A DNA stretch of 64,000 nt. It comes from Steromphala cineraria (lineage: Eukaryota > Mollusca > Gastropoda > Trochida > Trochidae). A program made the position numbers and the translations under genes. The stretch spans positions 5,724,001 through 5,788,000 of the forward strand of contig OU744737.1 in the NCBI GenBank assembly GCA_916613615.1, given 5' to 3'. The notes beneath the pieces were generated by a model. That model was not told where the DNA came from and made no database searches. It was given only the letters and a program-made list of their open reading frames with translations. Below are positions 1 to 12,263 of the stretch, piece after piece. Position 1 is the first letter of the stretch, and each line of letters opens with the position of its first letter.

Positions 1-1017
1 TTGCTTAAGGGTCTGGATGACAAACTATAAATTCTACCGTGGCCATGAGAGATGATCCTTATTTCATTAACCCCATTGACGCCAAAATAGTTGACAGTGA
101 CCGCAACCAAGGGGTTTGGTTATTGAGGTTCAAATCTCTTCGGTAGCCATTTGATTATATAAGAATGTTGAACTTTCGTGATTTGTTCAAAACACTTTCA
201 GAGACTTCATTTTCACAGGTAAACATTAGTCATAATTTAAGTGCATTTTGATCTTCGTTTCTTCTATTCAAATGGTCATTTATTTTAGATGTTCCTTCTA
301 AACGTAAAGTGACTGGAGTGTATAGCAGGAAACCTTGACATGGCATAAAATGTTTGATCGTTGTAAGCCCGTGTACGTATTGGGACTAATCTATTTTAAA
401 GTAATATACTCTAAGGGCACTGTCGCATGCCTTTCAGGGATAGAACTATGGCTATCTGGCAAAAAGTAAAACGAAGGTAACAAATTGCAATGCTATCGAT
501 TTTAGAAAGTAAAGCTTCATTTAAGCTAGGCGAATGTATTTCCCTAACGAAGATGACGAAAAGGTGTGGCCGATAGGCTAACTTGCCCTTTGATCCACCC
601 TACAGAAATAGAGATAACAAAACAAGTGCGTGTTGAATATTGAAAATATTTCAACGAGATATTTTCAAATGTTTTGATTTATTCACGAGCGAAAATCCTT
701 GATGTTTTTGCAATTTTATTTTGAGGGAAAATATAAAAATTGAAAAAAATATGTTTGATTAAAAATTTGAAGCGGCGGGAGTACAGTTACACCCGATCAG
801 CTTATTGCAAAAGTAGTACGGCATTATGACGTCACTTTCGTTGAATAACTTGCTTTGGTTACACAACACTCGTTGAATAACTCTCAACTGGTTACACAAC
901 ACTTGTTTCAAATAACCAAAATTATCTCATGAAGATATTCAGAACACGTATGTAATAAAAATGTTTTTTTTGTGAAATTCTAACCGATAAGTACTACGAC
1001 TATTACCAAACACTTAC
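1..1017 (-). other. Intron of left-edge GCNT-like gene
   Basis: This stretch follows the splice donor of the minus-strand exon at 1018-1736, so it is read as the start of that gene's first coding intron. I looked for the second exon, which in the plus-strand paralogues encodes a segment with an IGSVHVVV-like motif, and did not find it here. It probably lies beyond the left edge. The stretch is AT-rich and holds no convincing ORF or repeat. Confidence 0.5.
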
Positions 1018-1736
1018 CTTGATACAGTGGCGGAGACATCATTAGCGCCATTATATGCTTTGAGTATTTTCACCAATTGAAGGTTTGTTTTGAGAGGAAA
1101 TTCCTGTCCCGTAAGGTTGATGAAATACTTCCACTTCCGGTTTTCTCTCAATAAGTCCCGGATACAGACGAGTTCCGGTTCCAGGACGGAATATTCGCCC
1201 CACCGGACGTCGATAGTTCTTGAGGCAAGAAAAACATTCGGTAAGCACTGAGAAATATCCTTCACGGCCTCCAGAATTTTCTGCGAGGCTTTGACATCAA
1301 CATGAATACAGTAGTGGTTGTGAGGTCGGTACACTGCCCGTAACAGGCGCTCAAACTGTTCAATGTCCCGATACATCAGCACACTGAACGCTATCGGAAA
1401 GTCAAGCTCCTCCCGACTGGCGTTTGTGATGTACTTCCGGTTTAGTTTGAAGTCAGTGCAGTTACGGGTCATCGAAGAGTACGCATGCTCGTTGATTTTC
1501 GGCCCTAATGGTGTCTCTTTCAGCATCCGTAGCCGCGCCCTTTCTATTTCATCGTCATTGTTTCTGAACAGGAAGTGGCATTTTAAGGGCGAGTCGTCAA
1601 ATTCGAACTCAAACGGGATCGCCTTCATGTCGTCCCGCCTCTTCGACATACTGTTGCGCAGAACGTCGTCGAATACGACGAGGCCGGTGATAACGAGGCT
1701 GACCAGAAGGGCGAAAATCACGTGACCTGATTTCAT
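1018..1736 (-). CDS. GCNT-like beta-1,6-N-acetylglucosaminyltransferase, first coding exon (partial gene)
   Basis: This exon encodes the N-terminal 239 residues of a glycosyltransferase family 14 (Branch domain) enzyme. Family members add GlcNAc in beta-1,6 linkage to O-glycan cores in the Golgi. A hydrophobic stretch near residues 5-22 (VIFALLVSLVITGLVVF) fits a type II signal anchor. Family blocks follow: FPIAFSVLMY, ERLLRAVYRPHNHYCIHVD, RWGEYSVLEPELVC, and KYFINLTGQEFPLKTN ending in GANDVSATVS. The chosen ATG is at 1734-1736. A plausible acceptor (ttttctgttgtag) ends at 1748, so a 5' untranslated exon upstream is likely. The donor CAAG|GTAAGT after 1018 has the same phase as in the two plus-strand paralogues at 38974 and 59249. 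The remaining exons are outside the window. It is clearly diverged from those paralogues, so it is an older duplicate. Family assignment is firm; the acceptor sugar is unknown. Confidence 0.88.
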
Positions 1737-2679
1737 CCTGCATCGTCCTACAACAGAAAAGATAATTAGACAATATAGTCTTAAAGGCACTGTGTTGCGC
1801 TCTTTAAGGAGAATAACAAAAGAAAAGAAAACATACGTTACATATTGCAGGACAATCTTTTCTAGTTTATACAAGCATTTCGTACCAAGAGGCCACTTCC
1901 GGTTAAGCTATATGCGTATCCATTTTCTAAATCCCCCCCCCCCCCCCCCCCCCCGGCATATAACGCGGGGGGATATATAGTCGTTGGCTCCGTCTGTCCG
2001 TCCGTCTGCCTTTGATCTTCATTCCAACATTACAATTAATTTCTAAACTGTGTCTCACCAAGGAGTGAAGATGTTTTAATCAAACAGCATATTCACTCAA
2101 ACAGGATAGTTGTTTTCCTCTCTCTTCACATTAAAATGAGGAAGTTGACGATGGCATAACATAAGCATTTGCTTATATAAAATACCAAGATGTGGTGTAT
2201 TATAGTCTTATGGTGGTTATTAAAAGTTAAACAAACTAGCTGCATGTATTCACACAATCAGTATATCAAAATATATGCTAAAACTGATCATTCAACTTCG
2301 GTGGGGCTGGGGGGATAAGCCATCTCTTCTGATGGCTCTTGTTTAATGCGTTACGATTATAGGGTGAGTAATTAGATGTTTGACCCTCTAAAGAACCTAT
2401 ATTTTGTATTGACCAATATAAAAAGATGAAAAAATAACACTTTTTAAAAAATTCGTGCAACGGTGTCTTAAAACCTTAATTGTGTTGAAGTGATGACGGT
2501 GATATCGATTTTTCAAACCTGAACTGTACCGATCCATCGCAAAATGTTTGAGTAATTGATAGGATTCATAGGATTGTAATCGAGGGTCAGTCATGATTTG
2601 ATCATCTTATGATCATTTTATGATGCAAGGAGGAGGTCATTTATTTTTTACTTGTGGCTCACCAGCCTTAAACATAACT
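1737..2679. other. Upstream region of left GCNT-like gene; no gene seen
   Basis: This holds the probable 5' side of the minus-strand GCNT-like gene. A long poly-C run lies at about 1931-1955. Short ORFs here look like chance frames. No repeat family was recognised. Confidence 0.4.
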
Positions 2680-2955
2680 TACCGTATTTCCTCGAATAGA
2701 CGCCGGGCCTAGAATAAACGCCGGATCTCGAATAGACCCCAGGGGTATGGCTGTTTGAAGTAAATACACGCCGGGTCTCGAATAGACGCCGGGTGATTAG
2801 TTAAGTAATCAATGCTCCCGTAGGTGAATGCAAATAACGAAATCCCCCTTTACATCATCTATATACATCTATTTCCTTCTAAAAAACAAATAGACGCCGG
2901 GTCTCGAATACACGCCGGGGGTAAAGGGGGTGTAAAAAAATAGACGCCGACCCTT
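2680..2955. repeat. CGAATAGACGCCGG repeat, copy 1
   Basis: The block starts with TACCGTATTTCCTCGAATAG and then repeats variants of CGAATAGACGCCGG with spacers. Two related blocks lie at 24919-25459 and 26658-26892, and those two end in the inverted counterpart of the start. Here the right end is less clear. It is most simply a non-autonomous dispersed element with internal short repeats. Confidence 0.7.
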
Positions 2956-3225
2956 TTTAAACGTTTTTTTTGTAGGGTCATAGTCTGGCAGTCTGTATTA
3001 GGAATGAGAGTTCAGGTTCCTTACAAGGGATCTGTTCACTAGACCTCGTCGACTTGTGGAGGACATAGATGGAACAACTACATTTGTTTATTTTAAGGCC
3101 CGTATTCACCAAATGTACAATACTTCATAATTCATTAATATTAAGCAAATTATCGGTACACATAATTTGAGTGTTTATTTCAATAAACGGGCGGAAGCCT
3201 TGCCATGCCCTAAGCTTATCAGGAC

Positions 3226-3365
3226 TTAAAGGGGAAGTACCACGCTTTTGAAAATTCTATCTTTTCAATTTTTCAATGATAACTGAACGTTAATGCTAAA
3301 TGTATTAATTTGATACTGTCAACAATCTCATTACACAAACCAACCTTGTCATATTGATGAATAAT
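3226..3365 (-). repeat. One-ended remnant of the GTAGCACGT MITE family
   Basis: It begins with TTAAAGGGGAAGTACCACG and continues into sequence matching, in inverted orientation, the right half of the full elements at 6468-6816 and 7388-7751, including the segment around ACACAAACCAACCTTGTCAT. The other end is not present, so this is a truncated or strongly diverged copy. Confidence 0.6.
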
Positions 3366-4363
3366 TCTGCACTTTGGTACATCTGTTCACTTAAATAGCT
3401 TCTTTCCATATTCCTGTTGCGGTTTCTCCTATCTCATTTCTCATTCATACAGTCATCTTCTTGAACTATCTTACACTCAGGGGCAAAAGAAACGATACCA
3501 TATAAAATGTATGATAGGTTAAGCTACGATTGATATTTACGGCTAAAACGTGATTACTTCATGTCAAGAGCAAACTGATCTAAGTTTTCAATTTCAAAGC
3601 TTTATCTGTTAACGCTTTTGAAATACGCGCCTTTCAATAAACGCCGTTTTAAAATCTCCTTAACTAGACGAGATAGGCTAAAATGGCCCAATTGCTTGTT
3701 CATAAACCAATTATCAGACAAGATGCATGATTAAATTAATTTCTCTCAAGGTTTTCTATATTGACAATATCTTTAATCTATCAAATTTAAAATTTCAGAT
3801 TTTTTTATTCCAATTCTAAAGATTATGCCAAAATATAACATTGAAACAGCTGTTTTTAGGACCCCTCGTGTATTTAAACGTTCATACAATTATGAGTATC
3901 ACAGTTTGATGTTTGAAATCGAGAGTACTTCTTCGCAACTGATGTGCCTATCACAGGGGTTCATAGTTACATTTCATTTACAACAGGACTTTGTTTTGTA
4001 CTCCTTTGAAAAGTTGGTATCGTTTCTTCTGCCCCTGAGTGTAGATAGCGTGGCCCCAAACATAACAATGTCACAAAACGGTGTCATTATTCACCCAATA
4101 AGACACCTCATCGTCTTCACTCGCTTCCTGGCCCAGAGGACAGGGTGTCCGCCCGGACGGGTGATTCTGAGTTCGAACATAGATGTTTCCTGGTGACTGC
4201 CCAACACCGGAAGTGAGCTCTTGTGAAAGACGTGCTACTCACACGGTAGTAAGAGGAAACACTTGTAGTCCTAGAGGTGACTACTGACCCCCAAAGAGAC
4301 TACTGAGATAGTTTATCAATTAAGGAAAGGCTGCTCTGTTTGTCATGATTTCCAACTCGACCG
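3366..4363. other. No gene seen
   Basis: AT-rich unique-looking sequence. The open frame at 3825-4196 (123 codons) shows no recognisable domain and has no splice or composition support. Confidence 0.4.
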
Positions 4364-4559
4364 CATCTCCCTACGCAAAGCCAAAACGCCAGTTACCGAA
4401 CTGTCATTTTTATGCCTTGCTGCAGACCCTTTACTTTTCTGTGCTGCTATATAAGGCCCCTACAGGCTAGAGAGCAAGCACAGAAAACTCAAGGGTCAGC
4501 CGCAAGGCATAAAACTAAAAATTCGGAAACTGGCGTTTTAGCCTATGCGTAGGAAGATG
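4364..4559. repeat. Foldback element, copy 1 (196 bp)
   Basis: The two halves are near inverted complements. The left arm starts CATCTCCCTACGCAAAGCC and runs through AAAACGCCAGTT, ATGCCTTGCTGCAGACCC and TTTTCTGTGCT. The right arm returns through AGCACAGAAAACTCAAGGGT, GCAAGGCAT, AACTGGCGTTTTAG and GCGTAGGAAGATG. A second copy of the same length lies at 12264-12459. This is the structure of a foldback or palindromic MITE; no autonomous partner is visible. Confidence 0.8.
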
Positions 4560-5570
4560 GGTGTATAGTATGAGGAAATGCAGTGGCGGAACCGGAAGAA
4601 GGGGCTGCAAGGTGCGCAAACCAACTAAGAGAATCATGCATGGTGTATGTTGAGAGTCATCTGCATGCTAAAAGTTTCAATCTATATCTTAAATGTTTAT
4701 CGATAAAAAAGGACAAGTGATTTTTAGCATCTTCCGTAAGCAAAATGATATAAAGAAAACTGATCAATGATTGCCTATATTTAGATAATATTATATATAA
4801 CATATGCAAGACGAAGACCTGTAGCCCGCTTAACGCCACAGAAGACAATTGAATTAACATCATTCGAGCCGATGGAGCGCTGCATGGGCTTTAAATAAAA
4901 TCTAATTTGTATTTCCCTCATCACTTAAAAAATGTCGCAAACGCAAGTAAAATTTCAAAAAGTGTTCTTACCAGTCATTAGGAAAGTAGCTTTTCACTTC
5001 AAAGTTCGATAACTCTCGTTAGCGTTTTCGTCAAAAGGACCAGCAGCGTGTACGTATGCTCGTCTGTATAGTTGGACTAAAGTTTTCCAAAACTCATATT
5101 TACCGAAATTTCCCCTTTATCAGTACACATCCTTTAGTTTATGACAAACTTCCTCCCGTTGTCATAGCAACCAATACAGCAGGTAGTTGTCAACGTAACA
5201 CAAGTTTGATACGCCGCTGAAGGTGTGGAACACATTGTCCAGTTTGTGTAAAACATGTCAAATTGACCCATATCTTATTAAAACAAACCAAGTTATCATA
5301 ACATGACACGTGTAAATCAATTAGATTTATGATTTCATGACCAATTGGTGACGCCGCGGTTTCCTTGGGTTTGAAGGCATGTATATTTGTGGTTGACAAG
5401 ACCACATTTGTATCTTGGCGATGAAGTTTGACTCATTATATGACGAAAATATGGTAACTGAATTGACTAGAACAAATGTTTTCATTTTATGAAAATTTTG
5501 AATTAATTTTCAAACATAAAGGTTATCAAATAGCAAACAATTTCCCAAAATATATAGAAATTATTAACCG
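4560..5570. other. No gene seen
   Basis: No domain-bearing ORF, RNA gene or repeat family was recognised. Open frames at 4657-4863 and 5190-5405 are short and AT-driven. Confidence 0.35.
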
Positions 5571-5664
5571 AGGAAGTGTGTCATTTGAATTTTACGAAAC
5601 ACAAATTTGCACGAGTTTCGTAAAAGTCATATGACACACTTCCGAGGGTAATAATTTCTTTATT
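5571..5664. repeat. Inverted repeat (hairpin)
   Basis: The left arm reads AAATTATTAACCGAGGAAG then TGTGTCAT. The right arm returns ATGACACACTTCCGAGG then TAATAATTT, with an inner TTTACGAAA/TTTCGTAAA pair. The hairpin is about 95 bp and may be the core of a small foldback element extending towards 5890. The family is not recognised. Confidence 0.6.
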
Positions 5665-6467
5665 ACCGATTTTATTCCAATTTACCATCTTAGAAAATTA
5701 ATATCCAAGAAACGGACCGCTTCCCTTGCGACGGCCGGCTACAGTGACGCCACGAACAATGGTGTTACGACGTCACAGTTGAAAAGATACGGGAACTCGC
5801 GCTACAACAATCGTTGCTAGGCAAAGTGATATGTGCACTAGTGCTCATATTGAAAATATGTCACTACTTATTTTCAACCATATGGGTAATAAATATTGAT
5901 ATTCCATGCACAACAGCAAGAGTTCTGTCAATAAGAAATCAGTTAAGACTCTTAGAGTTGCAGATTTAACTTGGGAAAAAAGCGTTTGTTTGTTCCTGGT
6001 TGCAAGTTAAAAGGTTTTTGTTCATTCATTATAACTGTACTCACCAGTTGAGCCGTTTTCAGAATTATGATTCAAAGAAAAGAACTCCTAACTGTGCAAA
6101 TGTGTCTATTACATATAAGAGGCATATGACATTTAGGACGAGTGCATTTCTGCATCAACCGATGTATTCAATGCTGCACTGGTACAGTGTACACCATATT
6201 AGATTTAAATCCCTTTTTAATCAAAGTTGCAATCATTTTCAGCAGCCGCCTTTTCCATTTGTTTGACTTAATAAAGATCGTCTTCAGCAATTGCTTTGTC
6301 AATTTTTTGGTTTATTTTTGTGGAATTGATATTTTTATATAGCATTTTCGGCAATGTTTTTGTCCATTTGTTGTTTTAATAAGTTACACTCATCGTTAGC
6401 AATTGATTTTACAAATGGTAAGTTCAGTTTGTGTTTAATTTTGAAGTAAACTCAACTTAAGAGCACT
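5665..6467. other. No gene seen
   Basis: No coding, RNA or repeat signal I can support. ORFs at 6000-6342 overlap in two frames and have no family features. Confidence 0.35.
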
Positions 6468-6816
6468 TTAAAGGGTCAGTAGCACGTTTTAGGAGGAATA
6501 TATGGTGATATCAGGAAAATGATAATAAATGTTACCAATTGAAAGACAATGTATTTAAACTAAACGAAGCAGTAATAAATCAAATATATAATGTAACGTT
6601 CAGCCATGCGAATCCTTTTTCTTATACAAACTGAATTTAAGGTGTTAAAAAAAAAATGGTCACCAATGGACTTTATGTGAATCCTTATAACTTGTTCTCT
6701 GACAATATATGATTGGTTTGTGTAATGAGATTTTTGATAATGTCAAAATAATGCATATACCATTAACTAACCTTTATCAGTGAAAATATAAAATTTACGT
6801 GCTACTGCCCCTTTAA
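6468..6816. mobile_element. GTAGCACGT MITE, copy A (349 bp)
   Basis: The ends are TTAAAGGGTCAGTAGCACGT and, inverted, ACGTGCTACTGCCCCTTTAA, with TTAA flush at both termini. Copies B (7388-7751) and C (8955-9294) share the ends and the interior (for example GACAATGTATTTAAACT). It has no coding capacity. TTAA at both ends is compatible with piggyBac-type insertion, but the terminal bases differ from those of the piggyBac element at 46651-56772, so that element is not its obvious driver. Confidence 0.85.
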
Positions 6817-6827
6817 AATGACATTTT

Positions 6828-7185
6828 GGTTTCTATTTGAGCTATGACGGTAGTTCGGTAGTTGTTGATGCATCACCCGACACAAAGTACAACAAACAAA
6901 CACTATAGTTACTATTGGCCTGGATGGATATGGACAGTATGCTATGACTGGGTTTCTATTTGAGCTATGACGGTAGTTATTGATGCATCACCAGACACAA
7001 AGTACAACAAACAAACACTATAGTTACTATTGGCCTGGATGGATATGGACAGTATGCTATGACTGGGTTTCTATTTGAGCTATGACGGTAGTTATTGATG
7101 CATCACCAGACACAAAGTACAACAAACAAACACTATAGTTACTATTGGCCTGGATGGATATGGACAGTTACTGTATGCTATGACC
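6828..7185. repeat. Three-unit tandem repeat, about 115 bp
   Basis: Units begin with GGTTTCTATTTGAGCTATGA at 6828, 6951 and 7066. The first carries an extra 8 bases within its GGTAGTT segment, so spacings are 123 and 115. Units are otherwise nearly identical. The array lies between two copies of the same MITE. Confidence 0.9.
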
Positions 7186-7387
7186 CGTGAAGTGAGATAC
7201 CTACATGTGAAATGACTCACTTGTTGGTGGTCAATGGGTCGTGAACAAGAGTGAAACCGGTTTTTTTAAGCGCTGGGTAAAAATCTTCTTAGAAAAGATT
7301 AGGAGAATCAGCAGAAACGTGAAAGTTGTTTGAACTAAAACATGCTGTGATTATTCGGGATGTTGTGGTTAAAACATGATGTTCTCT

Positions 7388-7751
7388 TTAAAGGGACAGT
7401 AGCACGTTTTTAGGGGGAAGTTAAGGTGATGTCAGGAAAATGAAAATTAATGGTTTCAATTGAAAGACAATGTATTTAAACTTAACGGAGCAGTAATAAT
7501 TCAAATATATAACATAAAGTTTAGCCATGCCATTCTTTTTTCTTACACAAAATGAATTAAAGGTGTTCACACAAAATGGCCGCCAACGGATTTTATGTGA
7601 ATCTTCATACTTTGTCCTCTGACTGTGGATGATTGGCTTGTGTTATGAGATTTTAAACACTGTCAAAATAATACATTTAACATTAACTTACAATCATCAG
7701 TGAACATTTTAGAATATAAAATTATCAAAAAACGTGCTACTGCCCCTTTAA
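7388..7751. mobile_element. GTAGCACGT MITE, copy B (364 bp)
   Basis: TTAAAGGGACAGTAGCACGT at the left and ACGTGCTACTGCCCCTTTAA at the right, TTAA at both ends. The interior is co-linear with copies A and C. Non-coding and non-autonomous. Confidence 0.87.
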
Positions 7752-8954
7752 AATATGAACATAGACCTAATGTTGTGAACTAAAACATGATGTTTGGATA
7801 AAACATGATTTTGTGATCAAAGCATGAATGTTGGATATGCATGATTCTGGGAATTAAAACAATAATGTAGTTATCAAAATGTCGTTTTGTGAACTGAAAC
7901 ATGTCTTGATTAAATGTAATGATATGATTTAAACATGAATCTGCTAGTAATCAAGAAAACTGGATCTAAACTTTACCTTGCACTGCCTCTCCTTATACAA
8001 AAACATGATGTTTTTAAACACGTTGTTGAGAGGGAAATTATGTTGCTGGGAGCTATATCACCAATGCTACACGTTATAATTATATGATATACATCTATAT
8101 ATATATGTGATATGTGATGTGGTGCTTGAGTATCGCAAGTTTAGAGAACATAACAAAATCTACACACACACCAATGATTTATGAAACCGACATCAGTATT
8201 TGTTATCATTATATATGTATATGTTGGATTTAAAACGTGATATTGAATATATTACACAGGGCAATAAATCGCAGACCTGATATCGCACCAATAACTTACA
8301 ATTATCCTGACAAGAATTAATATTTCTGTAAGCTCAGGGTTTGTAATTAGCATATTTGCTAGTCGAGTAGCCGACTCTTAGATACATTCAACATGTTATA
8401 TATATACATATTTTTCATTTCATTTATCTGTTGTCTTTCGTCAATTTGGATGGCTCGTGATACTTTTTTTTAGTATTTTCATCGTGTTTTTCATGGCGAA
8501 TATTTTTTTGATATGAAATGAATTTATTTCTAACATGTATTATAGCTGAAATGGATGGAATTATCATGAAAACGCCCTCATGTTATCAGAAATAAGCGGG
8601 CCGCTGCAAATGATAATGGCCCGCTAAACCTTGACGACGGGCCAATATCACTTCGTAGCCAATTAGTTGTGAAGTCTTGAACAAATATGGCGACCGTATA
8701 AGCGTATCGACTCGAATATTTTGAACCAATTTAATTACTTTCTTTTACCATAGCACGCGAACTTTCGGCATATATCATCCTAAATATCACGTTACAATAG
8801 AACGGCATTACTTATCGAGGATTTAAACAAATTTAAAGCATCTTCATATTAACTGAACATGGGACTTTCCGTTTAGTCCTTCAGTCTTTGATAATTTTGT
8901 ATGCCTTGCAATTGGAAACATTTACTTTTGTTGTTATATTTACCTACTTCCCTT
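7752..8954. other. No gene seen
   Basis: AT-rich with repeated short words such as AAACATGAT in the first 250 bases, which look like a degenerate simple repeat. No ORF, RNA gene or mobile element ends were recognised. Confidence 0.4.
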
Positions 8955-9294
8955 TTAAAGGGGCAGTAGCACGTTTTTAGGGGGAATATGAGGTGATGTC
9001 GGAAAATGAAAATAAATGGTTCCAATGGAAAGACAATGTATTTAAACTAAATGAAGCAGTAAAAAATCAAATATATAATGTAAACTTCAGCCATGCGATT
9101 CCCCTTTCTTGCACAAAATGAAGTACCAATGGACTTTATGTGGAACTTTTTAATTTGTTCTCCGAATATGGATGATTAGCTTGTGTAATGATATTTTAGA
9201 CACTATAAAAATAATACATTTAGCATTAACGTACAATTATCAGTGAAAAAACTGAAACTATGAAATTTTCAAAAAACGTGCTACTGTCCCTTAA
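8955..9294. mobile_element. GTAGCACGT MITE, copy C (340 bp)
   Basis: Starts TTAAAGGGGCAGTAGCACGT and ends ACGTGCTACTGTCCCTTAA. The interior matches copies A and B with a deletion in the middle. Non-coding. Confidence 0.85.
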
Positions 9295-10382
9295 TTTGCA
9301 TAAGGTTTGATAAGTTTTCAAAGACGTACGCACTAAGCTCTAAAAACATTTTCAAAAACAAATATGGGCTTTTGTATCGTTTTAAAAACGTTTTCAGGAA
9401 ATCGCTTTCACAGCGTTTTCGATACGATTTATGGTTTACTGGGAATTAAGACGCTTTTGCTACTGATGTTACGGACTGACAGAGAAGATGATTAAAGGTT
9501 ACCAGTCAACCGAGACCAGGTACCCAGCGTACTTATCAACGGTGAAGACTTTCCTATAAGGTAACAATACAGGTTCACAACTTATATTTAAGTGTAAGAA
9601 GAAAGGCTGCCCTTTTTCATTTCCAAACGAGGTCCTTGAGTTTAAGATATTCACGACATATTGTTTGACTTTGATTTTAGGCCATGTGTAGAGTCGTCTA
9701 AGAGCGAGGTGACATGTAAAACTGGTTATTTTCATAACTGCGGGCAACGCTGAACTTTGCTTATGCATTGGTACGATTACTTGTATGTTCTCTATATCAT
9801 TCTGCATGCATTATTACAATGAGTCTCGCATATCCATCTCCAATTCTACTATGACATTGCAAAATCCAGTTAAGGATTATTATACTGAGTGAGTTATTGT
9901 TTTACGCCGCTTGGGCAATATTTCAGCCATTACCGGCGTAGGATGTTTTCCAATTACTCGGTATCAATATTCGACATCACTTTGTCATCACTATACGATA
10001 TTAGGTAAAAAGGTCTCATTGATTCGAGAGCCCGTGGTTGAATGGGTTAATTTTCGAAGGCCTGGTTCCGGAATCGAATTCAATTAAAAAATACGTTCAT
10101 GCATTAATGGGAAAAAAATGATCTACACTTACCAATGCACGTGCTTTTGGAATTCCAATTAAGTTAATACATTAATAGAAGAGACATGATCCACAGTAAT
10201 CACAACATGTGCTCTGTGAAATTCCAATTAAAAGAAATATTCTATCCTCATCCAACGTTGTTGAAACAGATGTGACAATTCGCATTGTAGGAAGGAAATA
10301 TAAAGAGAATATTCATTGAATCAAACAAAACTCGTGGACGAGAGCATGTGTAATACCGTTTTATCCAAAACTGTTCTTTACG
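9295..10382. other. No gene seen
   Basis: The frame at 9499-9807 (minus, 102 codons) has no recognisable family. A short CCCGTGGTTGAATGGGTTAA segment near 10031 resembles part of a tRNA-derived SINE head but is too incomplete to annotate as one. Confidence 0.35.
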
Positions 10383-10513
10383 ATAATGCTGAGGAATATA
10401 TGGATGACAACTTCTTTGTTCATTGTATGCGACGTTTCTTTGTCAAGAATCTGTGTCGAAACGTCGCATACAATGAACAAAGAATTTGTCATACATACAT
10501 TATTCAGCATTAT
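10383..10513. repeat. Inverted repeat sharing an arm with GCNT 3' flanks
   Basis: Left arm AATGCTGAGGAATATATGGA through GTATGCGACGTTT, right arm AAACGTCGCATACAATGAAC back to TTCAGCATTAT, around a short centre. One arm plus centre recurs at 41734-41803 and again in the duplicated copy near 61971. A dispersed non-coding element of unrecognised family. Confidence 0.75.
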
Positions 10514-12263
10514 TGTCATTCCAACTTCTAACATGCCCCTCAAAGAAGTTGTTCTTTACGAGACTGCTTACATTGTAAGTACCACTTCACTCGCTGAGAT
10601 ATAAATCCATAAGAAATGGCATACTTCCCCTTTTGGTGATTTACATTTGCTAATAGTTTACTCACGGCTGCATGACAAAGTATATAGTGAACGCCCACGA
10701 TGGTCAACATTCGGAAAGCACGAGTAAGGCATAAGTCAGGAATTAACCAGGAATCATTTTGAAACATGTCTGCACGGCTTTCTGTCAGAGGCTTACTCGG
10801 CTGACTAAGTAGTACATCACAAGTAGACTTATATTTAGTCTCTGAATTTTTTTTAGTAAAAATCTTATTTCATATTATTTTTAAAAGGAGCCTCAGACAA
10901 ATGGAGATTTCAGAGCAGCCCAGATCTAGACATGCTTCCATGGGGTGAATTATATGCTCAAGCGTCTGTGTGTAAGACTACATCACAAGCACTAACGCCC
11001 TTCTCTTCGTCATCCTATTTTTCTATCATATGACCGAGTCCTATTGAATTATTGTTCTTAATTAAGAGACCTTAGTAAAGTCTAGGTCCTCGTTCACCAG
11101 GTATAAATGCTTTCGAATAAACAAAACCAAGAAATTAACATTTAGAAAACGATACACAAGTTTTTAAAACTATTTTACGAACACAATGTAAGTCTACTTT
11201 CCCCTATAATATTTGTACATAAACGAAAGCGATACACTAGGTTTTTTACAATATATCGTACAAACTCAATATAAGTCTATTTTCCCCTTGAGTGTTTTCG
11301 TTCATGGTATATTTGTATATGTACGTAAGAGAAAGAAACCCTCCCCCTTCATTAGACACCTACCCCCCAATTATAGTATATATATGTAAAAGAAAGAAAG
11401 TCTTCATCACCTAACCCCCCCCCCCCCCCCCCCCCCCTTTATAGTATATATATGTAACAGAAAGAAAGTCTTCATCATTCATCAGACACCCCCTTCACAC
11501 ACACGCACTTGTTTGATGTCCCAGTTTTGGCGTCCTGTACGCAAAGACCCTCTATATTTACAATTCGCCCCCACTCAAAGTCTCTCGTACACCTGGTATG
11601 GTGTTCAAATCAAAGGAATGTCCACTGTGCGATCTCTGATCAAGTCTAGAAAGATTATCTGGGATGAGGGAGCTCTGTTTTATATTTCAATTGTTTATAT
11701 TTGTTGGTTTTTATCATTCTAATAGCAGGCTTTGGTTTTTGATCTTTCGTCACATGTATTGATAATTGAAGACAAATAAGAAAAGCTTGAAAATAAAAAT
11801 GAAACAATATAACAACACTAAACGATAGTGATTTTAGAATATTTCTGATAACTAATATCCCTATCAATACCCAGTTTACATAAAAAGTACCCTGAAAATC
11901 CACTGTGTACTGTGGAAGAAAAAAATAAAAAATTCAAAGATTACAGAAATAACTTTGATCTAAATGGTATTTTATATTTAGTTAACTTTACAAAAATATA
12001 AGAATATTGCTGTGAGGTCTCTAAAATTATTAGATCGGAACAACAGAAGTAGTTTAGCTGAGATCATTTCGAATTGAAATCATTTTTCTGCAATTATGCA
12101 ATTGATGTTATAGCGAATCACTATTCATATTTTTATGAAGAGTGTAATTGGTTAAGTCCAATTTGCATAAATGAACAAGTCTAAACCATAGATTGGAGTT
12201 AATATCAATTTAATATCAAATATCTCCGTCAGGGCCGGGGCCCCTTGAAGAGCAAGCGTAGCC
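10514..12263. other. No gene seen; simple repeats
   Basis: Contains a poly-C run near 11407-11437 inside a diverged duplicated segment (GTATATATATGTAAAAGAAA and GTATATATATGTAACAGAAA flank it). No domain-bearing ORF. Confidence 0.4.

Noticed and set aside
9499..9807. 102-codon minus-strand frame
   Set aside because: Open but without family features, homologous copy or splice support. Within chance expectation for this length of sequence.
10022..10085. tRNA-like words (CCCGTGGTTGAATGG, GGTTCCGGAATCGAA)
   Set aside because: No complete cloverleaf can be folded. At most a fragment of a tRNA-derived SINE.
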